NCBI GenBank assembly: GCA_046484285.1
Contig: JAWOBP010000073.1
Coordinates: 1 to 9,179 of the forward strand
Direction of reading: 5' to 3'
Length of the DNA stretch: 9,179 nt
Origin: CAZHCG01 sp046484285
GTDB taxonomy: Bacteria; Myxococcota_A; Polyangia; JAAYKL01
The translations under genes and the position numbers were made by a program. Each line of letters starts with the position of its first letter. Positions within the stretch are counted from its first letter, which is position 1. The notes beneath the pieces were generated by a model. The model ran no database searches and was not told where the DNA came from. It saw only the letters and a program-made list of their open reading frames with translations. Shown here in pieces: positions 1 to 5,316 of this stretch.

Positions 1-129
1 CCCGTCGGAATCGGAGTCCGTGTCGCTGCCCGCGTCCCCGCCTCCGGTGGAGCCCCCGTCCCAACATCCGGCCGTTGCGAGCGCGAGCGCCGCTGTCAGC
101 GCTACTGCTATCCAGCCCGCTTTTTTCAT
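1..129 (-). CDS. SUMF1-type lipoprotein, 5' end only (paralogue A)
   Basis: This is the first 43 codons of a minus-strand gene cut by the left edge of the window. It reads through a lipoprotein signal peptide (MKKAGWIAVALTAALALATAGC, seen as Lys-Lys, a hydrophobic core, then Ala-Gly-Cys22) into Gly/Asp/Ser-rich linker sequence. Every base matches the start of the full gene at 435-1304, so the missing part is inferred to be a similar SUMF1-type (formylglycine-generating-enzyme-like) domain displayed on the outside of a membrane. A GGGAGGAG ribosome binding site lies just upstream of the ATG at 129. The gene is downstream of, and collinear with, its paralogue, but carries its own copy of the promoter. 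The body of the protein cannot be seen and could have diverged. Confidence 0.85.
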   Translation of the reverse strand, partial: MKKAGWIAVALTAALALATAGCWDGGSTGGGDAGSDTDSDSDG

Positions 130-160
130 CCGGCTCCTCCCAATCTATCTCTTGTGACCA

Positions 161-188
161 ATTTTATGGTTTGGAAAACGAATGTCAT
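161..188 (-). promoter_or_regulatory. sigma70-like promoter of paralogue A
   Basis: On the minus strand ATGACA (183-188) and TAAAAT (161-166) are separated by 16 bp, close to the housekeeping consensus. Transcription would start near 154 and reach the ATG at 129 after a short leader. The same elements occur in the second copy at 1336-1363; the single mismatch between copies (175 versus 1350) falls in the spacer. Confidence 0.55.
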
Positions 189-203
189 TACTTGAATGGG
201 TAA

Positions 204-225
204 TCTTCGAACATCGATCTTCGAA
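204..225. repeat. TCTTCGAA direct repeat upstream of promoter A
   Basis: TCTTCGAA occurs at 204-211 and 218-225, 14 bp apart, each with a palindromic TTCGAA core. For the minus-strand promoter A this is roughly -50 to -72, a place where activators often bind. It is absent upstream of promoter B. The regulatory role is inferred from position only. Confidence 0.3.
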
Positions 226-240
226 TCAGAGCCGAAGACG

Positions 241-405
241 GCAGGGCTCCGCCCTGCACCCGCTCGAGGGGAGAGCCCCTCGAGGCTCCCCCGGACTTCT
301 TCGTCGGGTCGGGCTCTCTCCATTGGCTCCGCTAACGCTCCGCCGATGGAGCCTCTCGCCCGACCTCTCCTCCTCGCTCCTCGCCGGCCGGCAGAAAGCC
401 GGCCG
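241..405. repeat. Cluster of four GC-rich hairpins between the two SUMF1 genes
   Basis: The 305-nt gap between the genes (130-434) holds no convincing ORF but four consecutive inverted repeats: 241-247/251-257 (7-bp stem, 3-nt loop), 263-271/276-284 (9 bp, 4-nt loop), a long imperfect hairpin with outer arms 307-314/358-365 and inner arms 318-323/346-351, and 385-392/398-405 (8 bp, 5-nt loop). No T-tract follows the last hairpin on either strand, so a simple intrinsic terminator is not evident. The arrangement resembles dispersed extragenic palindromes of high-GC genomes; it may stop or stabilise the transcript of the upstream gene (435-1304). Confidence 0.6.
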
Positions 406-434
406 ACCCGAGCTCCCGACCTCCCGTGGACCGA

Positions 435-1304
435 TCACCTGGCGCAGCGGAAACCCAGGACGGCGGACTGGTACGACGGATCGTAGACGACGCGGGAGGC
501 AGCGCGAAGGTAGTAGGCAACGAGGACGAAGCTGCCGCCCCGCCTGACCCGGACCGAGCCGCTGTCCTCCCAGGCGCTGCCGTCCGCCGGTGCTCCCGTG
601 TAGTCCGAGTGGTACCGGTCCTGCACCCACTCCCACACGTTTCCGGCCATGTCGCACAACCCCTGGTCCGTGTTGCCAGCCGTCTTGGAGCAGACCGACC
701 ACGTCCGGTCAGTGCCGCATCCATATCCTCCATCGTTCATCACCGCGTAGTCGCAGGTCGCGGTCTCGTCTCCCCACGGGTAGGTGATATCCTGACCGCC
801 GCCGCGGGCCGCGTACTCCCACTCCGCCTCGCTCGGCAGCCTGCCTCCCACCCACTCGCAAAAGGCCACCGCCTGGTCCCAGTCCACGTAGTTGACCGGG
901 TGGTCCTCGTAACCGGGGTCGTTCCAGTTGCCGTACGTCCCGGTGTCAGGCTCGCTGCACTCACCCGCCGTCACGCACTCCCCGTACTGGGCCACGGTCA
1001 CCTCGGTCTCCAGCATCTCGAAGCCCGGCACCGTCACCTCGTGCACCGGGATCTCGTCGGAACCGCCCTCGCTCGACCCCATCTGGAAAACACCGCCAGT
1101 AATGGGAACCCAGCTGACATCCGTATCAGCATCGGTGTCGGTGTCCGTGTCGGTGTCCGTGTCCGAATCCGCATCCCCGTCGGAATCGGAGTCCGTGTCG
1201 CTGCCCGCGTCCCCGCCTCCGGTGGAGCCCCCGTCCCAACATCCGGCCGTTGCGAGCGCGAGCGCCGCTGTCAGCGCTACTGCTATCCAGCCCGCTTTTT
1301 TCAT
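435..1304 (-). CDS. SUMF1/FGE-like domain lipoprotein (paralogue B)
   Basis: This complete 289-residue protein begins with a lipoprotein signal peptide (hydrophobic core about 6-20, lipid-accepting Cys22), followed by a Gly/Ser patch and an Asp-Thr/Ser/Ala alternating linker (about 35-62). A SUMF1 domain fills the rest: WVPITGGVFQMGSSEG near 65-80, the GGRLPSEAEWEYAARGG block near 153-169, GLCDMAGNVWEW near 215-226, and the closing GGSF...LGFRCAR. True formylglycine-generating enzymes have two catalytic Cys in the segment after GGS; here that segment (256-271) is GGSFVLVAYYLRAASR and has none. It is therefore probably a binding or structural surface protein rather than a sulfatase-modifying enzyme. 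The start is supported by GGGAGGAG 4 nt before the ATG and by the signal peptide. Its own promoter is at 1336-1363. Confidence 0.9.
   Translation of the reverse strand: MKKAGWIAVALTAALALATAGCWDGGSTGGGDAGSDTDSDSDGDADSDTDTDTDTDTDADTDVSWVPITGGVFQMGSSEGGSDEIPVHEVTVPGFEMLETEVTVAQYGECVTAGECSEPDTGTYGNWNDPGYEDHPVNYVDWDQAVAFCEWVGGRLPSEAEWEYAARGGGQDITYPWGDETATCDYAVMNDGGYGCGTDRTWSVCSKTAGNTDQGLCDMAGNVWEWVQDRYHSDYTGAPADGSAWEDSGSVRVRRGGSFVLVAYYLRAASRVVYDPSYQSAVLGFRCAR
1118..1205. repeat. Hexanucleotide-like repeat encoding the Asp-rich linker
   Basis: Tandem GTGTCG/GTGTCC-type units on the plus strand encode alternating Asp-Thr/Ser on the minus strand (residues about 35-62). Such tracts can change length by slippage in multiples of 6 nt without breaking the frame. 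The truncated copy at 1 shares the beginning of the tract. Confidence 0.6.
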
Positions 1305-1366
1305 CCGGCTCCTCCCAATCTATCTCTTGTGACCAATTTTATGGTTTGGGAAACGAATGTCATTAC
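1176..1366. repeat. Direct repeat, copy 2
   Basis: This is the partner of the 1-191 block, with 190 of 191 positions identical. It covers promoter B, the leader, and the first 43 codons of the SUMF1-type lipoprotein at 435-1304. Confidence 0.95.
1336..1363 (-). promoter_or_regulatory. sigma70-like promoter of paralogue B
   Basis: Minus-strand ATGACA (1358-1363), a 16-bp spacer and TAAAAT (1336-1341) precede the gene starting at 1304. The sequence upstream differs fully from that upstream of promoter A, so the two copies may respond to different inputs while sharing a core promoter. It faces away from the plus-strand mini-operon starting near 1452. Confidence 0.55.
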
Positions 1367-1433
1367 CTAAACCCCAACGTGGCAAAAAGCAGGCCCGCCC
1401 CGAATTGGAGTTTCCCTTCGCGGTTAGAAAAGA

Positions 1434-1451
1434 ATATGGTGAGCTCACCAT

Positions 1452-1453
<2 letters not shown>
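1434..1453. promoter_or_regulatory. Perfect 20-bp palindrome, candidate operator
   Basis: The half-site ATATGGTGAG (1434-1443) is followed directly by its reverse complement (1444-1453), with no gap and no mismatch. It ends inside the apparent ATC initiation codon (1452-1454) of the ribbon-helix-helix-like gene and contains GGTGAG, which could act as that gene's ribosome binding site. A dimeric regulator bound here could block both transcription and initiation. Binding by the adjacent gene's product is an inference. Confidence 0.5.
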
Positions 1454-1721
<268 letters not shown>

Positions 1722-1722
1722 G

Positions 1723-1929
1723 GTGAGCTGCGACTATGACAAGCGACGCCTGATCCAGTGGCTCCGGGCCGAGATGACCCGGGCCGCTGGGCGGGCGTAC
1801 CCGCGCCTCGACCTCGAGGCGCTCGACATTGACAGCCTCCGCGAGCTGCAGCGCTTGCTCCGCGACCTCGACGCCGAGCGCCGGATGGCCGTGCAGCTGG
1901 CTCGGATGACGCCCTGGCGGATCGCTTGA
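1723..1929 (+). CDS. 68-residue helical protein, unknown function
   Basis: A GTG start at 1723 lies 1 nt after the TAG of the preceding gene, with GAGG 6 nt upstream. The 68-residue product is soluble, charged and likely all-helical: DKRRLIQWLRAEMTRAAGRAY, then a Leu/Asp/Arg-rich stretch (LRELQRLLRDLDAERR) that could form a short coiled coil. The frame is also open further upstream in another register, but that upstream translation is Ser/Arg/Ala-rich and lies over the RHH-like gene, so it is rejected. The one-base spacing implies translational coupling. I recognise no family. A partner of the upstream DNA-binding protein would fit, but that is only inference from position. Confidence 0.6.
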   Translation: MSCDYDKRRLIQWLRAEMTRAAGRAYPRLDLEALDIDSLRELQRLLRDLDAERRMAVQLARMTPWRIA

Positions 1930-1973
1930 CTCCCGCCGCCACCGAGTAAGGCGCTCGGAGATCTCCTCAGCTC

Positions 1974-2002
1974 TTGACCGGACCGCGCCGCCGAACTAGG
2001 CT
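1974..2002 (+). promoter_or_regulatory. Candidate promoter of the XRE operon
   Basis: TTGACC (1974-1979) matches 5 of 6 bases of the -35 consensus and is followed after 17 bp by TAGGCT (1997-2002), a weak -10. The predicted start is near 2009, giving a leader of about 60 nt before the ATG at 2069. The gap after the 68-residue gene (1930-2068) holds nothing else obvious. Confidence 0.4.
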
Positions 2003-2021
2003 TCTGTATAGGCGTTCGACA

Positions 2022-2041
2022 AGGCGCACCCTCAAGCGCCT
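2022..2041. promoter_or_regulatory. Dyad AGGCGC-N8-GCGCCT, candidate XRE operator
   Basis: Perfect 6-bp arms at 2022-2027 and 2036-2041 sit between the predicted transcription start and the XRE gene. Small XRE repressors often bind such dyads to control themselves. In GC-rich DNA a dyad of this size can occur by chance. Confidence 0.3.
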
Positions 2042-2068
2042 ACCGCCCGAAGCGTTGGAGGAGCGGCG

Positions 2069-2338
2069 ATGAAGCAGCAGCAGGAGGTCCAGATCACGCC
2101 CTCCGCCGTGCGCGATCTTCGGAAGCACCTTGGGTTCACCCAGGAGCAGTTCGCACGTGAACTCGGCGTCACGATGTCCACTGTAAGTCGCTGGGAGACG
2201 GGTAGGGCGCAGCCTTCCGGACTCGCTCGGCAGCGCCTTCCCGGATGTCTGGGCAACCGTTGCAACTGGCGGGGAGAAGTAGCGCGATGGAGATGGCTAT
2301 CAAAGAAGCAGTGCGACGCGCGCATCGTTCGTGCATAG
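2069..2338 (+). CDS. XRE-family helix-turn-helix regulator
   Basis: The ATG has a good GGAGGAG ribosome binding site 7 nt upstream. Residues about 14-50 form a clear HTH_3 domain: VRDLRKHLGFTQEQFARELGV followed by the recognition helix MSTVSRWETGRAQPSG. It probably represses its own promoter and the genes behind it. After ARQRL (residue 57) the translation becomes rich in Cys, Trp and Arg (PGCLGNRCNWRGEVARWRW...), which is unusual for this family. In another frame a stop falls at 2280, just before a good ribosome binding site, so the last 30 residues may be the product of a frameshift. The HTH domain is certain; the C-terminus is not. It is first in the XRE/TIGR04255 cluster. Confidence 0.8.
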   Translation: MKQQQEVQITPSAVRDLRKHLGFTQEQFARELGVTMSTVSRWETGRAQPSGLARQRLPGCLGNRCNWRGEVARWRWLSKKQCDARIVRA

Positions 2339-2373
2339 AGTACTTGAGCCACCGGCCATCGAGGGGCGCATGA
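2287..2373 (+). other. Possible 28-codon ORF between XRE and TIGR04255 genes
   Basis: ATG 2287 has GGGGAGAAG 7 nt upstream and encodes MEMAIKEAVRRAHRSCIEYL plus 8 residues. Its TGA overlaps the ATGATG start of the TIGR04255 gene by translational-coupling geometry. It overlaps the XRE frame, so it is only credible if XRE really ends near 2280. No family recognised. Confidence 0.2.
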
Positions 2374-3213
2374 TGGTACGACGTAAGACACCTTCCTTCG
2401 CCAGGCCACCGGTCATCGAGGTCGCGTTGGGGGTGCAGTTCCGCGAGACACTTCCCCTCAAAATCGTGGACTACGGGGTTCTCTGGGAACAGTTCAAGGA
2501 CCGCTACCCTGAGCTACAGGAACAGGGCCCCCTGTCACGCGTTGTTGAGAGCTTCGGAGACGAGCCGCGGCCGTCCCAAAAGGAACTCGTCAATTCCACG
2601 GCCTTTCCAAAAGCTCCGGTAAGGCTCTGGTTCGCCAACTCTGACAGCGGGGGACTCGTCCAGGTGCAGGCTGACCGGTTCGTCTTCAACTGTGAGGAAG
2701 ACCGGTCCGGAGTCCGAATACCCCAGGTTTGCCTGGTTACAGGAGCGCTTCAGGGAGGAGTACGGTACCTTCCTGACCTTCCTGGCCGACCGCGGCATGG
2801 AGGCTCCTTACCCGGACATCTGCGATGTGACTTACGTCAACCACATTGTCGGTGGCGAAGGTTGGACGGGCCACGCTAACCTGCATGCCGTGTTTCCCAC
2901 GCTGCAGATTCCATCGGTGACCCTCGATGGAGTCGATGCGGAGGAGGCGGATGTGCGAATTCGCTTCGCCACCGTCGGTGTCGACGGACAGCCCGGACGC
3001 CTGCACTTCAGGACGTATCCCGCAGTTCGGAACACGGATGGCGCGAAGTTGTTGGTGGTCAACTTTATCGCACGGCGACGTCCTGCTCATCCGTCTGTCG
3101 AGGACATCTTAGAGGCACTTCACGACGGTCACGACTGGATCGTGATGACTTTCAAGGACGTGACAAGCGCTGACATGCACAAGGTCTGGGGGCTCGAAGA
3201 TGCCGGCTCTTGA
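2373..3213 (+). pseudogene. TIGR04255-family protein, frame broken by one extra base
   Basis: Two overlapping frames together give one 279-residue protein typical of the sporadically distributed, uncharacterised TIGR04255 family. The N-terminal 106 residues carry the family signature FARPPVIEVALGVQF and DYGVLWEQFKDRYPE. The rest carries WRKTGPESEYPRFAWLQERF, a DVTYVNHI strand, and the closing HDWIVMTFKDVTSADMHKVWG. The join is at AACTGTGAGGAAG (2688-2700): dropping the T at 2693 restores FNWRKTGPE. As sequenced, the first frame continues into a foreign tail to 2879, and the second has only an internal GTG at 2692. The start at 2373 is chosen for GAGGGG at 6 nt; GTG 2331 is an alternative. The T is not in a homopolymer, so a simple run-length sequencing error is less likely, yet assembly error or programmed shifting remain possible. 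The gene overlaps the next by 14 nt. Confidence 0.8.
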
Positions 3214-4117
3214 TGCGCGCGTGAAACCGTGGACCGAGATGGCCGACAACTCAACTCGGGGGGATACTGTCCGTGACCTGACTGACGCGGCAACCTGGCA
3301 CACCGGACTTGCGACAATGGCAATGACGGATATGACGGGCGTCTCCGAGGAGCCGAGGCCTGCGGGGGGAGGGTTTGAGGCTCAATGGCCTCGGACCGTT
3401 CCCCCGGATGCAATGGAACTGGAACTGGCCAGCATCACGGACGCCCCAGTCCGCGTGACCGAGTTGGACGAGGCGGGCGTGCTGGCTCTGTCACCGCTGA
3501 TTCTGCGCGATGCCCTCCGCACTTCCGGCTCGCCTACATCGAGGATGGGCTGGGCCCTTCACCTTGGTAAGTCGGGCGATCCGATGAACAGCATCCAGCG
3601 ACTCCTGGATGCGCTCGTTGTCGGCTGGGCAGATCGTGACCAGACCTCACCCCACCGGCGGTTCGTTCAGGCAGCACTTGAGCATCGACATGGTCCCGAC
3701 TTGGGGCGGTCCCCCGAACTCCGAGCGCGGTGCCTGTCACAGGTGCGTAGGGCAATGTCGGCGGAGCCGGTGGAAGATGGGATGACTCACCCCGCCGAAC
3801 GGGTGATCCACCAAGCGGCACGCATGCTCGATGACGAAGGGGTTATCGAAATCGTCGATGGCGCAGTTCATCCCGCGGAGGCAGCGGACGCACTGCGCCT
3901 GGTGGCACGGTGTGAACTCCCCCGCGCTTCGGCCGCCCGCCGTCGGCTGGTCGAAAGTGCGCTTACTTCTGAGTACGTTGAGCGTCGAGATGCGGCCGTT
4001 CAAGCGATGGAGACATGGGAGGACCGTGCTCTGCTCGATCTGTTGCAGGATCATCAGGAGAGCGTGGCCTGGCTTGCGCAGTACATCGAACAGGTCATCC
4101 AAGACCTCGGACAGTAG
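3200..4117 (+). CDS. 305-residue protein of unknown function, HEAT-like C-terminus
   Basis: The ATG at 3200 lies inside the end of the TIGR04255 gene, so the two are translationally linked. I do not recognise the family. There is no signal peptide or membrane segment; it should be cytoplasmic. The N-terminal 75 residues are polar and probably disordered. From about residue 80 the sequence becomes helical, and the end (roughly 230-300, SALTSEYVERRDAAVQAMETW then EDRALLDLLQDHQESVAWLAQYIEQVI) has the paired-helix rhythm of HEAT/ARM repeats, which mediate protein contacts. A later ATG at 3239 is possible but lacks a ribosome binding site. Codon use is less GC-saturated than in the lipoprotein gene at 5317, fitting acquired DNA. 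A scaffold role with its neighbours is inference. Confidence 0.75.
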   Translation: MPALDARVKPWTEMADNSTRGDTVRDLTDAATWHTGLATMAMTDMTGVSEEPRPAGGGFEAQWPRTVPPDAMELELASITDAPVRVTELDEAGVLALSPLILRDALRTSGSPTSRMGWALHLGKSGDPMNSIQRLLDALVVGWADRDQTSPHRRFVQAALEHRHGPDLGRSPELRARCLSQVRRAMSAEPVEDGMTHPAERVIHQAARMLDDEGVIEIVDGAVHPAEAADALRLVARCELPRASAARRRLVESALTSEYVERRDAAVQAMETWEDRALLDLLQDHQESVAWLAQYIEQVIQDLGQ

Positions 4118-4142
4118 CGGGTCCGCGGTGTATTTGGCCCGG

Positions 4143-4646
4143 ATGGTCACCAGAGCAAAGTGGGACTCCAAGACGGGGCTGGCAGAGGCCGAGATACCGG
4201 CCGATGCGATCTCCGTCGATCTGAAGACGCGAGGGAACACCCTCTCGTTCCGGAAGTGCGGCGACGCCGAGGCTGACGCTGTTGAACTGGCAACGTTGGC
4301 GCTGGCAGCGCGGCGGGACAAGGTGGAGAAGGTCGAACTGGTGTGGGTGCCTGATGATGTGCTGTCAAGCCGAGGCGTCCACCTCGATGAAACACCAGGA
4401 GATACGCCAGTGTCGGCCATGGTCGACGAGCACGTCGACGCCGTCCGATTGGACTACTCTCGTCTTGGCTTGGTCGCGGACAGAATCAACGAGGCTCTTG
4501 CGGCGGACTCCTACAAGAGGTGGACGAGAAGTCAGGTCCGGACAGTTCTCGTCAGAGGCATAGAACTCGGCCGACTTCAATTGGAGGATTTGGCCGATGA
4601 GGTCCGGGAGGAGGTTCAAAAGGCGATGAACAAGCGCAAGGTGTAG
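4143..4646 (+). CDS. 167-residue protein of unknown function
   Basis: This gene starts 25 nt after the stop of the preceding one. The frame is open far upstream, but that part overlaps the 305-residue gene, so the ATG at 4143 is chosen; its ribosome binding site is weak, and GTG 4128 or TTG 4134 are alternatives. The first half (AKWDSKTGLAEAEIPADAISVDLKTRGNTLSFRK, then a helix and VEKVELVWVPDDVL) looks alpha/beta. The C-terminal half is helical and basic-acidic, with RLGLVADRINEALAADSYKRW then TRSQVRTVLVRGIELGRLQLEDLADEVREEVQKAMNKRKV. It has no signal or membrane segment. I recognise no family. Position says it belongs with the TIGR04255 and HEAT-like genes as the last member of the operon, since a hairpin follows. 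Confidence 0.7.
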   Translation: MVTRAKWDSKTGLAEAEIPADAISVDLKTRGNTLSFRKCGDAEADAVELATLALAARRDKVEKVELVWVPDDVLSSRGVHLDETPGDTPVSAMVDEHVDAVRLDYSRLGLVADRINEALAADSYKRWTRSQVRTVLVRGIELGRLQLEDLADEVREEVQKAMNKRKV

Positions 4647-4665
4647 GGTGGGAGGGCGCAGTTCG

Positions 4666-4684
4666 GTTCCGCGTCTGGCGGAAC
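4666..4684 (+). terminator. Hairpin after the TIGR04255 operon
   Basis: GTTCCGC (4666-4672) and GCGGAAC (4678-4684) form a 7-bp stem with a 5-nt loop, 19 nt past the stop of the 167-residue gene. The following bases are only moderately T-rich, so termination efficiency is uncertain. Confidence 0.4.
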
Positions 4685-4780
4685 GGCCTGTCGTCGGTCT
4701 TGCCCTTGCCTTCCCCCGCCGCCGAACGCCCTCGTCGCCTCCGACAAGCCCGGTCGAACCCCCGGGCGAGGAGGTGAACG

Positions 4781-4974
4781 ATGCAGGAGCCGAACATCAA
4801 GAGCCCGAGCCCGCGCGAGATCGTCGTGGACGTCCTTGCGACGACGCTCTATACGAGATGCTGGCGGCCGGGTGGCAGCCGCGCCCAGGGGCGGCCTGCC
4901 GCCAACAGCGGACGGCCGCCGAGCCTCCTCCGCAGCCGCCGATCTCGGCGGACGTTAACCGGCCCCCGCGGTAG
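4781..4974 (+). pseudogene. Frameshifted small helical protein with very strong ribosome binding site
   Basis: A GAGGAGGTG Shine-Dalgarno sits 4 nt before ATG 4781. The first frame reads MQEPNIKSPS then REIVVDVLATTLY, an amphipathic helix. It then collapses into Arg/Pro-rich sequence, while the neighbouring frame continues naturally with LYEMLAAGWQPRPGA and ends at TAG 4974 after a Pro-rich tail. The join is near 4847-4852; one missing base or two extra would explain it. The repaired product would be about 63-64 residues. I know no function. Its leader and first codons resemble those at 8404-8430 (identical GCGAGGAGGTG, same spacing to ATG, both beginning Met-x-Glu-Pro), so this is one of two related small loci in the window. 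Confidence 0.5.
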
Positions 4975-5072
4975 GTGCAGTTCCATCGTGATCTATCGGG
5001 GCGCAACGCCCCGGAATGGCGAGCAGAACTTGGCCTGCGGCTGCGAACACTTTGAACGGGGGCGCTCTCTCT

Positions 5073-5101
5073 TTGCGAGCGGTTGGTCGGAGCCCTACAA
5101 T
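5073..5101 (+). promoter_or_regulatory. Candidate promoter upstream of the 492-aa lipoprotein
   Basis: TTGCGA (5073-5078) and TACAAT (5096-5101) are exactly 17 bp apart; the -10 matches 5 of 6 consensus bases. A start near 5108 would give a leader of about 209 nt, unusually long, holding the tandem repeats below. A weaker pair closer to the gene (TTTCGG, then TAGTCT near 5270) cannot be excluded. Confidence 0.4.
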
Positions 5102-5176
5102 GCGGAGCCACGCACGGCAGGATGAGGTCGTAGGGGTAGAAGCTGAAGCTCTCGTCGACGTGCCGAGAAGGGGACA

Positions 5177-5213
5177 GTCTCCGACATGCCGTCTCCGACA
5201 TGCCCGACATGCC
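5177..5213. repeat. Short tandem repeat GTCTCCGACATGCC
   Basis: The 14-mer occurs twice head to tail (5177-5190, 5191-5204), followed by a partial third unit CGACATGCC (5205-5213). It lies in the leader of the lipoprotein gene at 5317. Confidence 0.75.
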
Positions 5214-5316
5214 CACCTGGGCCCACCTCTTGGCCACGAACGCTCGCTTTCGGACGCACCGCGACTCGTGTAGTCTCGATGGCGTCCTCGAGAACGCGCG
5301 CACCAAGGAGCAGGTC

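Larger units (their letters stand above)
1..191. repeat. Direct repeat, copy 1 (promoter plus signal-peptide block)
   Basis: Positions 1-191 match 1176-1366 at a constant offset of 1175 with one difference (A at 175, G at 1350). The match ends 3 nt beyond the -35 element, so promoter, leader, start and signal peptide are shared, and flanking sequence then differs completely. The left limit is the window edge, so the true repeat may be longer. Confidence 0.95.
4975..5316. other. Intergenic region before the repeat lipoprotein
   Basis: These 342 nt contain no convincing ORF. Present are a hairpin CGGGGCG-CAA-CGCCCCG (4997-5013), a promoter candidate (5073-5101), the 15-mer AGAAGGGGACAGTCT (5166-5180) that recurs at 8234, and short tandem repeats (5177-5213). 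Confidence 0.6.

Noticed and set aside
426..1370. 314-codon plus-strand frame antisense to the SUMF1 gene
   Set aside because: It is the complement of a gene with a clear domain and signal peptide; the translation is low-complexity Val/Arg repeats.
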